From Paenibacillus timonensis (GTDB lineage Bacteria; Bacillota; Bacilli; Paenibacillales; Paenibacillaceae): a DNA stretch of 64,000 nucleotides. Below, piece by piece: positions 44,213 to 53,436 of the stretch. The notes below the pieces were generated by a model. The model saw only the letters and a program-made list of their open reading frames with translations. It was not told where the DNA came from and searched no databases. Positions within the stretch are counted from its first letter, which is position 1, and each line of letters starts with the position of its first letter. A program made the position numbers and the translations under genes. The DNA is taken from assembly GCF_022427145.1 (NCBI RefSeq), contig NZ_JAKSXN010000014.1, forward strand, positions 1-64,000. The letters are read 5' to 3'.

Positions 44213-44613
44213 ACATTGAATATGCTACCGAAGCAGACATCCGTTACATCACCGAAAGGGACAAGCATATCGCCAAGCTGCTGATTCCAACCAAAGTGAT
44301 GGCGAAGGAGATCTACATCCTTCGGAAATCCGACCAAGAGATCGGCTGGATGAGGTACGGTTATTTTTGGGACAACACGCCGTTTATGAACCTGATCTGG
44401 ATCGACGAGCCTTATCGGGGTCAAGGCTTCGGCAAGCAGGTCGTCTTGCATTGGGAAGCACAAATGAGAGAGATGGGATTTCAAATGGTGATGACCTCGA
44501 CGCAATCCAACGAAGAGGCGCAGCATTTCTACCGAAAGCTAGGATATATGGATGTCGGATGTTTGTTGCAGGAGAAGGATCCACTCGAAGTATTTTTGTC
44601 CAAAAAGCTATAG
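44209..44613 (+). CDS. GNAT acetyltransferase
   Basis: The 134-residue protein has IGWMRYGYFWDNTPFMNLIW, acetyl-CoA loop EPYRGQGFGKQVVLHWE and EEAQHFYRKLGYMDVGCL. GTG 44209 overlaps the kinase stop (GTGA) and follows GGGGGAG; a longer in-frame start at 44179 would run into the upstream gene. It ends the AT-richer island. Confidence 0.88.
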   Translation: MNIEYATEADIRYITERDKHIAKLLIPTKVMAKEIYILRKSDQEIGWMRYGYFWDNTPFMNLIWIDEPYRGQGFGKQVVLHWEAQMREMGFQMVMTSTQSNEEAQHFYRKLGYMDVGCLLQEKDPLEVFLSKKL

Positions 44614-44627
44614 CTTAGAAGATGAGT

Positions 44628-44658
44628 AGGAGGGTATCGGCGCAGCCGGTACCCTCCT
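44628..44658 (+). terminator. Hairpin terminator closing the acetyltransferase island
   Basis: AGGAGGGTA and TACCCTCCT pair perfectly around a GC-rich loop. Only TGTTGCGTT follows, so the tail is weak. The gap to 44781 shows no other clear feature. Confidence 0.65.
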
Positions 44659-44780
44659 GTTGCGTTATTTCGGGCGATATAAGGTCGTTGTCTGGAATTC
44701 CTGCCGCTTCTACGATAAAGGGGAAACAGTCGAGTTCTTCGACCGTTGGACTACTACCTTGCATGGAAGAGGTGACGTCG

Positions 44781-45797
44781 ATGAAAACGAGTCTTGAGCT
44801 GGAGCAGCGATTAAGCGAGCCCTCAGACCGGTTGGTCCGGGACCTTACCCAATTGGACGGCGATGTTCTGATTCTAGGCGTCGGCGGGAAAATGGGCCCG
44901 AGCTTGGCGAAACTCCTTGCCCGGGGCCTGGCTGCCGCAGGGAAAAACGCAAAGGTCACCGGCGTCTCCCGGTTCGCCTCAGGCACGCTGCGGGAGGAGC
45001 TGGAGGCCACGGGCACCCGCACCATTTCGGCGGATCTGCTGGATGAAACGGCGTTGTCGCGTTTGCCGGAGGCGCCGAATGTCATTTACATGGCCGGCCA
45101 TAAATTCGGGACGATGGGGCGAGAGTATTATACCTGGGCGATGAATGCTTATTTGCCGGGGCGAGTGGCGGAGAAATTTAAAGCCTCGCGGATCGTGGCT
45201 TTCTCGTCCGGCAATATTTACCCGCTGACGGCGGCCACCCAGGGCGGGGCTTCGGAGGAAACCGCCCCCGCGCCGATCGGCGAATACGCGCAATCCTGCT
45301 TGGGGCGGGAGCGGGTGTTTGAATATTTTTCCCGCAAGAATGGTACCCCGCTCGTCAACTTCCGCTTGAATTATGCGATTGATCTGCGGTACGGCATCTT
45401 GCTGGAGGTGGCCAAGGCGGTGAAGGAACGGAAGCCCGTCGACCTGAACATGGGCCTGGTCAACGTCATTTGGCAGGGGGACGCCAATGAGATGGCGATC
45501 CGTTCGCTGCTGCACTGCGATTCGCCGCCGAGGACGATCAACGTCACCGGGCCGGAGACGGTATCGATCCGTTGGCTGGCCGAGCGGTTTGGCGAAGCCT
45601 TCGGGACCCCGCCGGTATTCACCGGAGAGGAACAGGCTACGGCGTTGTTAAGCAATGCTTCCGCATCGCATGCCTTATTGGGGTATCCCCGGGTTTCGCT
45701 TCGACAGATGATGCAATGGACGGCGGAGTGGGTCGAGGCAGGTGGAGAGACGTTAGGCAAACCCACGCATTTTCAGGAAAGGGGAGGGAATTTCTGA
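44781..45797 (+). CDS. NAD-dependent epimerase/dehydratase-like protein
   Basis: A 338-residue Rossmann protein: VLILGVGGKMGPSLAKLLA is the NAD-binding start, followed by VIYMAGHKFG, AFSSGNIYPL, and Y in IGEYAQSCLGRE. The usual YxxxK reads Y-A-Q-S-C, so the lysine is missing. Later ITNV-type segments include TINVTGPETVSIRWLA. Such enzymes act on sugar or nucleotide-sugar carbons. ATG 44781 with AGAGGTGA is preferred; the frame continues upstream to 44622 through a hairpin. It is the first gene of the large catabolic cluster and touches the next by one base. Confidence 0.85.
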   Translation: MKTSLELEQRLSEPSDRLVRDLTQLDGDVLILGVGGKMGPSLAKLLARGLAAAGKNAKVTGVSRFASGTLREELEATGTRTISADLLDETALSRLPEAPNVIYMAGHKFGTMGREYYTWAMNAYLPGRVAEKFKASRIVAFSSGNIYPLTAATQGGASEETAPAPIGEYAQSCLGRERVFEYFSRKNGTPLVNFRLNYAIDLRYGILLEVAKAVKERKPVDLNMGLVNVIWQGDANEMAIRSLLHCDSPPRTINVTGPETVSIRWLAERFGEAFGTPPVFTGEEQATALLSNASASHALLGYPRVSLRQMMQWTAEWVEAGGETLGKPTHFQERGGNF

Positions 45798-46879
45798 TGG
45801 GCGGTTCTCTTCAGTTTAAGCCCGAGCTGCGCCAACTGCTGCACCGGGGAACGGTGATCCCTGCGCACCCGCTGGCGCTGGACGCGGCGCGCCGATTGGA
45901 TGAGCGCCGGCAACGCGCGTTAACGCGGTATTATATCGCCGCCGGCAGCGGCGGGATCGCGGTAGGCGTCCACTCGACGCAATTCCAGATCCGCGACCCT
46001 GAGATCGGTTTGTTCGAACCGGTGCTCCGCCTTGCCGCCGAGGAGGTGGAAGCCGCTGGGCTTCGGCGCCCGTTCCTCAAAGTGGCAGGTATCTGCGGCC
46101 CTACCGAGCAAGCGGTTCGAGAAGCCGAGCTGGCTGCCGGGCTCGGTTATGACCTGGGGCTGGTCAGCAATGGCGGGCTGGCGGACTTCAGCGAGGCGGA
46201 GCTGATCCGCCGCACAGAAGCGATCTCCGCAGCGCTCCCCGTCTGCGGGTTTTATTTGCAGCCGGCGGTAGGGGGGAAGCTGCTTAGCTACGCGTTTTGG
46301 CGCGAGTTGGCGGAATTGCCGGGGGTCAAGGCGATCAAAATCGCCCCTTTTAACCGCTATCAAACCTTGGACGTGGTGCGGGCGGTTTGCGAGTCGAGCC
46401 GCCGGGATGAGATCGCACTTTATACCGGAAACGACGATAACATCGTCGCCGATTTGCTCACGGTGTACAGATTCCGCACCGCCGCGGGGCAAACGGTGGA
46501 GAAGCGCATCGTCGGCGGTCTGCTGGGCCACTGGGCGGTATGGACGTCCAAAGCGGTGGAGCTGCTCGAAGAGATCATCGCCTTTCGCGAAAGCGGCGCC
46601 CCCATCCCTGCGGAGCTGCTAACGCGCGGCGCGCGGATCACCGATGCGAATGCGGCTTTTTTTGATGCGGCCAATGGGTTTCAAGGTTGTCTTCCCGGCA
46701 TCCATGAAGTGCTGCGCCGCCAAGGCTTGCTGGCCGGACGTTGGTGCCTTGATCCCGAGGAAGAGCTGTCGGCCGGTCAAATAGCAGAAATTGATCGCGT
46801 TTATCGCGCATATCCTGATCTTAACGATGATCGGTTTGTCCAAGAAGGGTTGGAGCAGTGGTTGGGGCTTTCGCTTTAG
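45797..46879 (+). CDS. Dihydrodipicolinate-synthase family aldolase (first)
   Basis: A 360-residue TIM barrel related to DHDPS/N-acetylneuraminate lyase. The Schiff-base lysine is in GVKAIKIAPFNRYQ, the tyrosine in CGFYLQPAVGG, and the carbonyl-binding loop corresponds to GSGGIAVGVHSTQF. Length is above the usual 300 residues because of an extra C-terminal helical part. GGGGAGGGAA lies 6 bases before ATG 45797. It would cleave or form a 2-keto acid bond, for example of a keto-deoxy sugar acid. A second, different DHDPS-like gene ends the same cluster. Confidence 0.85.
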   Translation: MGGSLQFKPELRQLLHRGTVIPAHPLALDAARRLDERRQRALTRYYIAAGSGGIAVGVHSTQFQIRDPEIGLFEPVLRLAAEEVEAAGLRRPFLKVAGICGPTEQAVREAELAAGLGYDLGLVSNGGLADFSEAELIRRTEAISAALPVCGFYLQPAVGGKLLSYAFWRELAELPGVKAIKIAPFNRYQTLDVVRAVCESSRRDEIALYTGNDDNIVADLLTVYRFRTAAGQTVEKRIVGGLLGHWAVWTSKAVELLEEIIAFRESGAPIPAELLTRGARITDANAAFFDAANGFQGCLPGIHEVLRRQGLLAGRWCLDPEEELSAGQIAEIDRVYRAYPDLNDDRFVQEGLEQWLGLSL

Positions 46880-46945
46880 ATGGCATCTTCAAGGCTGAAG
46901 GCCAATGGCAAGAAAGATGAGTCATGAAGGAGGCAAGCAGAGCAA

Positions 46946-49015
46946 ATGGCGATAGGAGAGCAAGGAAATCCGGGAACATGGCGTTTTTACTGGAGTGAGG
47001 AGGATCGTTCCTTCATCGTGGATGCCTGCCGCAAGCATTGGCCTGAAGAAGTGGAGCAGGTGCTTCACCGAGCGGATCTGGCCGCGCGGAATACGTTTAT
47101 ATTCACCCATCGCTGGGATATGGAGCGTTGCGAAGAGGAAGTAACCTTCGAACACGGCATCAATTGGTATTACCGGCACAACGAGGATCTGGAATGGCTC
47201 GTGATGCTAAACCGGGCAAGGTACATGGGCGAGCTGGGGCAAGCGTATTGGTTAACCGGTCAAGAATCTTATGCGTTGGCATATATCCGGCTGCTGAAGG
47301 ATTGGATGGGGCAAAACCCGCTAACTGAAGCGGAAGTGCAGGCGAGCGCCGACCGAAACTTCAATGTCAAAGATACCTGGCGCAAGCTGGACAGCGGCAT
47401 TCGAATCACCCACTGGCTTAAAGGCTATTACTGTGTACGCAGTTCAGAGCATTGGGGGGCGGAGGAAGAGGCGTTATTCCTCGAAGCGATCCGCCGGCAC
47501 GGGATGTATCTGCACATCGCCTATACCTCGCATGACCGACAAAGCAATTGGGGATTTCTCGAAACGAACGGCCTGCTTCAATTGGCACTGCTATTTCCCG
47601 AACTGGAGGAAGCGGCAACTTGGCAGCAAACCGCGATCCAGCGCTTGGCGGAGATGTGCCCGCTCCAGGTATTTGACGACGGCCTGCAAAATGAACAGAG
47701 CAGCATGTATCATCACGAGGTGCTGCATTGCCTGTTCGAATCGGTGTGGCTTGCGGAGCTTAACGGCATCGCGTTGCCGCCTGTCCTGCACGATACCCTA
47801 AACCGCATGTATACCGCCTCGCTGACGATCATTCAGCCGGACGGACGCCAGCCGAATTTTAGCGACAGCGATAGTACGGATATACGGGACGTCCTCGCGA
47901 GAGGGGCCGTACTGTACCGGCGAGGTGATTTGAAATCACAAGCCTATGCTTCGCTGGATTACGAAGGAATCTGGTATTTCGCGGAAAAAGGGTTCGAGCT
48001 TTACGAGAAGCTTGAAGCGACCTCGCCGGAATTCGTCTCCAAGGAGCTGGCGCAAGGCGGGTATGCCTTCATGCGCAGCGATTGGCAGCCGACGGCCCGC
48101 TATCTTTGGTTCGATAACGGCCATATGGATGTGATTCGGGCCCACGGACACGACGATGCCCTGCACATCAGCCTGTTTGCTTACGGCCGCGAGTTTCTGG
48201 CCGATCCGGGACGGTATACCTACATGGAAACCCGTGATCGCCAGTATTTCAAGGAATCGCTCCAACACAATACAGTGTCCGTTGATGGACGGACGATATC
48301 GGACTATGTGGATTCCTGGAAGTGGAGGAACGTCGCTCGTTCGCTCGGCCGCGTATGGCGGACGTCCCCGGATTACGATTATGCCCAAGGGGAACATGAC
48401 GGCTATTGGCGCTTGCCCTATCCGGTTCAAGTGATGCGGCAAATCCTGTTCGTGAAGCCGGATTATTGGGTTGTCGTCGATACCTGCCGGTCCCATGGCG
48501 ACGAGGAACACGCCTATGCGTTGCCGTTTCATTTGGCCGAGGGGCTGGAGGTGCGGTATCAGGCCGAGGGTCGCCTCGTGATCGGGGACGCCGGTGACAG
48601 CGAGGGACCTGTGCTGCGGATTCTTCCGCTCCACCCCGTGAAGATCGATATCGAACCTAGCTGGATATCGCGCAACTATAACGAAAAGACGTCCGCCTGC
48701 AAAGTCGTCCTTCGGCAATCCGGCCAAGGGTTTACGAAGTTTGTCACGGTGTTGTATCCTGCCCTGCAGCAGAGCGAGGCGGTGCCGGTTATCCGAGAAC
48801 TGGACGTCCTGGACAGCTATGGCAGCCCCGTCCCGAAGGAGCTGGCGACGGCTCTATCGATCACGCATGACGGCGGAGAGGATGCGGTGTTATTTTCGCA
48901 CCAGGGACCCCGGGGTTATCAGTTTGCCAGCGTTCACCTCAGCGGGGATGTGCTGCTGGTTCGCCGATCTCATGCGGCCGCGTCCCTCGTCCAGACGTTT
49001 ATCGTGCATGTGTGA
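46946..49015 (+). CDS. Heparinase II/III family polysaccharide lyase-like protein
   Basis: A 689-residue protein with an (alpha/alpha) toroid N-terminal half and a beta-sandwich C-terminal half. Likely active-site parts are NWGFLETNGLLQLALLFPEL and SSMYHHEVLHCL, and the sandwich includes HGHDDALHISLFAYGREFL and LQHNTVSVDG. These are the landmarks of heparinase II/III relatives, which cut uronate-containing glycans by elimination. No signal peptide is present, so it acts on imported oligosaccharides. AAGGAGGCAAG precedes ATG 46946. It follows the aldolase and precedes the transporter. Confidence 0.88.
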   Translation: MAIGEQGNPGTWRFYWSEEDRSFIVDACRKHWPEEVEQVLHRADLAARNTFIFTHRWDMERCEEEVTFEHGINWYYRHNEDLEWLVMLNRARYMGELGQAYWLTGQESYALAYIRLLKDWMGQNPLTEAEVQASADRNFNVKDTWRKLDSGIRITHWLKGYYCVRSSEHWGAEEEALFLEAIRRHGMYLHIAYTSHDRQSNWGFLETNGLLQLALLFPELEEAATWQQTAIQRLAEMCPLQVFDDGLQNEQSSMYHHEVLHCLFESVWLAELNGIALPPVLHDTLNRMYTASLTIIQPDGRQPNFSDSDSTDIRDVLARGAVLYRRGDLKSQAYASLDYEGIWYFAEKGFELYEKLEATSPEFVSKELAQGGYAFMRSDWQPTARYLWFDNGHMDVIRAHGHDDALHISLFAYGREFLADPGRYTYMETRDRQYFKESLQHNTVSVDGRTISDYVDSWKWRNVARSLGRVWRTSPDYDYAQGEHDGYWRLPYPVQVMRQILFVKPDYWVVVDTCRSHGDEEHAYALPFHLAEGLEVRYQAEGRLVIGDAGDSEGPVLRILPLHPVKIDIEPSWISRNYNEKTSACKVVLRQSGQGFTKFVTVLYPALQQSEAVPVIRELDVLDSYGSPVPKELATALSITHDGGEDAVLFSHQGPRGYQFASVHLSGDVLLVRRSHAAASLVQTFIVHV

Positions 49016-49056
49016 TGCTCCCCATTTAGGGGCGACTTAAGGACGTTGAACTCTAA

Positions 49057-49137
49057 TTCGAGGTCCATTACTTTGAAGATAACGACATTACCACTCCCAT
49101 CGACCTTCTTGAAAAAGCTTACACGGAGTGGAATTAA
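49057..49137 (+). pseudogene. Possible C-terminal gene remnant
   Basis: After an in-frame stop at 49054, 26 codons read as F-E-V-H-Y-F-E-D-N-D-I-T-T-P-I-D-L-L-E-K, then A-Y-T-E-W-N and a stop, which looks like a protein's C-terminus. No start codon precedes it. It may be the tail of a deleted gene between the lyase and the binding protein. Chance is not excluded. Confidence 0.25.
49110..49123 (+). promoter_or_regulatory. cre-like site upstream of importer 3
   Basis: TGAAAAAGCTTACA matches the cre consensus except that the central C is A. It lies 30 bases before the binding-protein start. Confidence 0.35.
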
Positions 49138-49152
49138 GCAAGGGGGATGGAT

Positions 49153-50550
49153 ATGGGACGTCTGGGCATGAAACGGAAAGGGATCGGTTCAATCGTCATC
49201 TTGACGTTAGTGTTGCTGATTTCGGCGTGTTCCGGGGGAGGGAACGGGACTCCGTCCGCGAACAGCGGCGGGTCCGGAGGACAGACGGAAGGTCAACAGC
49301 AAAATCAGCCGCAGGAGGCGGCCGACAAGCCGGTGGAGCTGAGACTCGGTTATTATTCCTCGGCACAAACCGATGCGAAAATGCAGGAGCTGATCGCCAA
49401 GTTTCAGGAGAAGCATCCGAATATCAAGATCAAGACGGAATCCTCGCCGTATAATCAGTTTTTCCAGAAGCTCGATACGCAGATTGCCGCCGAAAGCGCG
49501 CCCGACCTCTGGCTGTCCGACGGCGTGCTTGTCCCGAAATACGCAGAGCGCGGCGTTTTAAAGGACCTGACGGAATGGATCGATCGGGACTTGAAGAAGG
49601 ACGACTATTACGGGCTTGACTTCAATAAAGATGCGAACGGAAAATACTGGGGCGTCCCGCAGGGCATTCAAATCGCGGTCCTCTACTATAACAAAGACAT
49701 GTTTGACGAAGCCAAGGTCGCGTATCCAACCGAGGACTGGACCTGGGACGATCTCAAGGCGGCGGTCGAGAAGCTGACCAAGGATTCGAACGGGGCATAT
49801 GCGACGGATGCCGCTTTTGACAAGAATAAAGTCGCGCAATACGGCTTAACGTTCTTCAGCATTACCGAAGGCTGGATGACGGTGCTGAAATCGTACGGCG
49901 GGGGGGTTCTGGACGAAACGCTGACGAAGTCGATCATCCATACCCCGGAGAACAAACAGGCGATGGAATGGATCGTGGACGGCATGCAGCGCGAGCTGTT
50001 AACCACCCCTTCCGATTTGAAAAGCTTCCAAAGCAACATGGCCCCATTCCCCAGCAAAGCGGCAGCCATGCGCATCGGGATCTATGCCCGCACGATCGAC
50101 GCCAATGCGGCGGGGCTGAATTATGACGTGACCCTGCTGCCCAAAGGACCGGACGGCAAACGGTTCTCCCCGGTGATCGCCAACTCCTGGGTCATCAACA
50201 AGAAGGCGGAAGGGGCCAAAGGCGACGCGGCCTGGGAATGGGTGAAATATTGGGCGACCGAAGACGAAGCGCAAAAGGAATGGGCCGCGCTCGGCGAAGC
50301 GGTGCCGGTCAAAAAGTCGGTGGCGAACTCCGAGCAATTCCTGAGCGGCAAGCCGGACAACAAGCAGGCGTTCCTCGACAGCTTCGAATTCGCCGGCACG
50401 CTGGACGTCAACGCGGTTTGGAGCGAATGGGTCGGGAAGTTCGGGGACAGCATCAACCGGGCTTTCGAAGGCGAGATCAGCGTCGACGAAGCGTTAACCC
50501 AAGCAGACAAGGATGTGCAGCAGGTGCTGGACGATTTCTATAAGAAATAG
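49153..50550 (+). CDS. Sugar-binding lipoprotein, MalE family (importer 3)
   Basis: A lipoprotein of 465 residues with lipobox LLISAC, a Gly/Ser/Gln linker and a family 1 solute-binding fold (LRLGYYSSAQTDAKMQELIA, APDLWLSDG, YWGVPQGIQIAVLYYNKDMF). ATG 49153 lies 6 bases after GGGGG; ATG 49147 is too close. It differs in type from the LipO-like binding proteins at 12118 and 26288 and goes with MalFG-type permeases. It probably binds the oligosaccharide fed to the heparinase-like enzyme. Confidence 0.92.
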   Translation: MGRLGMKRKGIGSIVILTLVLLISACSGGGNGTPSANSGGSGGQTEGQQQNQPQEAADKPVELRLGYYSSAQTDAKMQELIAKFQEKHPNIKIKTESSPYNQFFQKLDTQIAAESAPDLWLSDGVLVPKYAERGVLKDLTEWIDRDLKKDDYYGLDFNKDANGKYWGVPQGIQIAVLYYNKDMFDEAKVAYPTEDWTWDDLKAAVEKLTKDSNGAYATDAAFDKNKVAQYGLTFFSITEGWMTVLKSYGGGVLDETLTKSIIHTPENKQAMEWIVDGMQRELLTTPSDLKSFQSNMAPFPSKAAAMRIGIYARTIDANAAGLNYDVTLLPKGPDGKRFSPVIANSWVINKKAEGAKGDAAWEWVKYWATEDEAQKEWAALGEAVPVKKSVANSEQFLSGKPDNKQAFLDSFEFAGTLDVNAVWSEWVGKFGDSINRAFEGEISVDEALTQADKDVQQVLDDFYKK

Positions 50551-50559
50551 AGGCGGTTC

Positions 50560-51561
50560 GTGATAAATCGATCAGAAAGCGTGATGAACATGGCGGAAAA
50601 AACGGCGAAACTAAAGGCGGGAGACCCGGCTCGAATCGGGCCTCCTTTGATCCGCAAAAAACGAAGTCGCTTGCATAACGACGGCAAATGGGGGCTCCTG
50701 ATGGTGACTCCCTATCTCGTTCATTTTCTCGTGTTTGTCCTCGGGTCGCTTCTCGCTTCCTTGTATTTCAGTTTCTCCGAGTATGACATCCTGAACCCGC
50801 CCCAATGGACCGGGCTGGACAATTACGCCAAGCTGCTGTACGAGCCGATCTTCTGGAAGGCGCTGGGGAACACCGTTTATTTCACGATCTTATTCGTGCC
50901 GCTGCAGACCTTTTTTGCCCTCGTGCTTGCGGTGGCATTAAACCAAAAGCTGCGGGCATTGAAGCTGTTCCGGCTCGCGCATTTCTTGCCCGTCATCTCC
51001 TCGTGGACGGTCATTATGTACGTATCGGACGCGGTATTCAACCCCAGGTTCGGCTTTGCCAATTCGTTCCTGCAAGCGATCGGCCTGGATCCCCAAAAAT
51101 GGCTGCAGGATGAACACCTCGTCATCCCGCTGCTCGTGATGATCGCGGTGTGGAAGGGCATCGGATACATTATGGTGATCTATTTGGCCGGACTGCAAAA
51201 CGTGCCGTCCGAGGTGTATGAAGCGGCCGAAATCGACGGTGCCGGGACGCTTCAGAAGTTTCGCCGCATCACCGTTCCGCTGATTTCAAGCACCACGTTC
51301 CTCGTGTTGATCATGAGCACGATTTCGACGTTTCAGGCGTTCGAGCAAATCTACGTCATGACCGGCGGGGCGATGGATGCATCGTCTGCGGGCGGGCCCA
51401 ACAAAGCGAGCCTGGTGCTGATGATTTACTTGTATCAGGAGGGCTTCTCCTTCCTGCGCATGGGTTATGCCTCCGCGATCGCCTGGGTGCTGTTCGTGAT
51501 TTTGTTCTTGTTGACGGTCGTCCAAATGATGCTGCAGAAAAAGTGGGTGCATTACGAATGA
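50560..51561 (+). CDS. Sugar ABC transporter permease, MalF type (importer 3)
   Basis: A 333-residue membrane protein with an extended basic N-terminus and about six helices. The EAA loop is EAAEIDGAGTLQKFRR. GTG 50560 follows AGAGGCGG closely; ATG codons at 50584 and 50590 are possible alternatives. It overlaps the next permease by 4 bases. It forms half of the channel of importer 3. No ATPase is encoded here, so a shared MsmX-type ATPase is likely. Confidence 0.92.
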   Translation: MINRSESVMNMAEKTAKLKAGDPARIGPPLIRKKRSRLHNDGKWGLLMVTPYLVHFLVFVLGSLLASLYFSFSEYDILNPPQWTGLDNYAKLLYEPIFWKALGNTVYFTILFVPLQTFFALVLAVALNQKLRALKLFRLAHFLPVISSWTVIMYVSDAVFNPRFGFANSFLQAIGLDPQKWLQDEHLVIPLLVMIAVWKGIGYIMVIYLAGLQNVPSEVYEAAEIDGAGTLQKFRRITVPLISSTTFLVLIMSTISTFQAFEQIYVMTGGAMDASSAGGPNKASLVLMIYLYQEGFSFLRMGYASAIAWVLFVILFLLTVVQMMLQKKWVHYE

Positions 51562-52373
51562 AGAAGCGAAAAATCGCCGGCTATACCGTCATCGTCTGCA
51601 GTTCGCTCGTCATGCTGCTGCCTTTTCTAACGACGGTGTTTAATTCCTTGAAAAGCTATGCCCAATACACCAAAGTTCCACCGGAGTGGTTTCCTTCTCC
51701 CGTGCAGTGGAGCAATTACGTCGAAGTCTGGAAGCTGGGGGCGTTTGGCCAGTATACGATGAACAGTGTCATCATCACCGTGCTGTCGGTTATCGGTGCG
51801 CTGATCTCGTGCTCCATGGTGGCCTTCGCGTTTGCCCGATTAAGATTTCCGTTCAAAAATACCCTGTTCCTCGTCGTTCTTGGCACAATGATGATTCCGC
51901 CGGTCGTCCTGATCATTCCGCAGTTCGTGATCTTCAAGTCGCTGCATCTGCTCGACACGCTGACGCCGCTGTGGATCATCGAATGGCTGGCCCAGCCGTT
52001 TGGCATTTTCCTGATGCGGCAGGCTTTTCTCGGCATCCCCCGGGATTACGAGGAGTCGGCCCGGCTGGACGGCTGCAACCCGATGCAGATTTACTGGCGG
52101 ATCTTTATGCCGATGTGCAAGCCGACCTTCGCGACGCTGGCGGTGTTCACGTTCATGACGAAATGGAACGAGATTTTATCTCCGGCCATTTTCCTGACGT
52201 CGAAGGAGAACTTTACGCTGCCGATCGGCATCTTGTCCATGGCCGGCCAATGGTCGGGCAATGAGCAGTATATGGTGGCCGCCGCGTTAATGAGCTTGAT
52301 CCCGATCCTGCTCGTGTTTTTGTTCGCGGAGAAATACTTTGTGCAAGGCAGCAATTCCGCCGGCATTAAGTAG
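51558..52373 (+). CDS. Sugar ABC transporter permease, MalG type (importer 3)
   Basis: A 271-residue membrane protein whose ATG 51558 overlaps the MalF-type stop (ATGA). The EAA loop is EESARLDGCNPMQIYW and the end is EKYFVQGSNSAGIK. Longer in-frame start at 51543 lies inside the upstream gene. It completes the channel. Confidence 0.92.
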   Translation: MKKRKIAGYTVIVCSSLVMLLPFLTTVFNSLKSYAQYTKVPPEWFPSPVQWSNYVEVWKLGAFGQYTMNSVIITVLSVIGALISCSMVAFAFARLRFPFKNTLFLVVLGTMMIPPVVLIIPQFVIFKSLHLLDTLTPLWIIEWLAQPFGIFLMRQAFLGIPRDYEESARLDGCNPMQIYWRIFMPMCKPTFATLAVFTFMTKWNEILSPAIFLTSKENFTLPIGILSMAGQWSGNEQYMVAAALMSLIPILLVFLFAEKYFVQGSNSAGIK

Positions 52374-52443
52374 GAGGTGGAATTGTGACAAGGCGCGGCT
52401 GCAATTCTGCGGCATGAAGTTAAGGCTGTAAAGGAGGGAGTTC

Positions 52444-53436
52444 ATGAGTTACCGGGTTGCATTGATCGGGGCTGGGGGCATTTCGCGCAATCATCTGGAC
52501 GCGATTCGGGAGTTGGGGCCGGATCGGCTGACCGCGGTGGCGGTGGCGGAACCGGATAAGATGAAGAGGCAGGCGGTGGCGACGGAATATGGCTTGAACT
52601 TATACGACGACTATCGGAAGATGATCGTCCAGGAAAAGCCGGACATCGCCATCATCGCGCTGCCGCACCACCTGCACGAGGAATGCTCCGTCTTTTGCGC
52701 GGCGAACGGCTGCCACTTGCTGTTGGAGAAGCCGATGGCCTTAAGCTCGGCGTCTTGCGACGCGATTCTGGCTGCAGTAAGGGAAGCCGGGGTAGCGCTG
52801 ATGGTCGGGCATACGCAGCATTATTTGCCGGCGAACCGGCAAGCGAAGGCATTGATCGAAAGCGGCAGGCTGGGCAAGCTGGTGGCGATTCACGACACCC
52901 GGCACAAGGCCTATTTCGGGGAGGAACGGCCGCGCTGGTTCCTTGAGAAGGAGAAGGCCGGAGGCGGCATCCTGATGAATTTGGGCGCCCATTCGATCGA
53001 CAAAATCCAATGGTTGACCGGCCGACGGGTGGCGAAGGTCAAGGCGGTGCTGAGTTATGAAGCGCCGATCGGCAACGTGGAAGGCAGCGGCGTGGTCCTG
53101 GCGGAAACGGAGGGCGGGATCGGTGCGGTGATCGTGCAATCCGGCTATGCGGGCGTGGCGAAAGACGAGACGGAGCTGATTTTTACCGGCGGAATGGCCA
53201 GGCTGGTTTCCCACCAAGGCTTATGGATCAGCCGTGACGGGCAATACGAGCCGGCGGAGGGAGATGTCGCCCCAGACGCCGAATCTCCGTTTGCCTCACA
53301 GCTTCGTGACCTGCTGGATGCCATTGAACATCGCTCGGAGCCGGAGTGTTCCGGCGAATACGCCAAGTCGGTGATCGCCGTGCTGGAGGCGGTGTACCGT
53401 TCGCAGGCTACGGGGGTGGAACAAGTTGTCGAATAA
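52444..53436 (+). CDS. Gfo/Idh/MocA family oxidoreductase
   Basis: A 330-residue dehydrogenase. The NAD-binding start VALIGAGGISRNHLDAI is intact, catalytic K96 is in EKPMAL, and the sugar-binding strand has LMNLGAHSIDKIQWL. These enzymes oxidise or epimerise sugars, inositols or uronates. AAAGGAGGGAG precedes ATG 52444. It overlaps the isomerase gene by 11 bases. The 70-base gap before it shows no distinct feature. Confidence 0.93.
   Translation: MSYRVALIGAGGISRNHLDAIRELGPDRLTAVAVAEPDKMKRQAVATEYGLNLYDDYRKMIVQEKPDIAIIALPHHLHEECSVFCAANGCHLLLEKPMALSSASCDAILAAVREAGVALMVGHTQHYLPANRQAKALIESGRLGKLVAIHDTRHKAYFGEERPRWFLEKEKAGGGILMNLGAHSIDKIQWLTGRRVAKVKAVLSYEAPIGNVEGSGVVLAETEGGIGAVIVQSGYAGVAKDETELIFTGGMARLVSHQGLWISRDGQYEPAEGDVAPDAESPFASQLRDLLDAIEHRSEPECSGEYAKSVIAVLEAVYRSQATGVEQVVE

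Noticed and set aside
37426-44613. Integrative element around the acetyltransferase island
   Set aside because: Composition differs, but no integrase, transposase, att repeat or tRNA was found at either edge, so only accumulation can be stated.
45572-45796. Upstream extension of the first DHDPS-like frame
   Set aside because: It runs through the end of the epimerase gene; ATG 45797 has a strong ribosome binding site and the barrel starts right after it.
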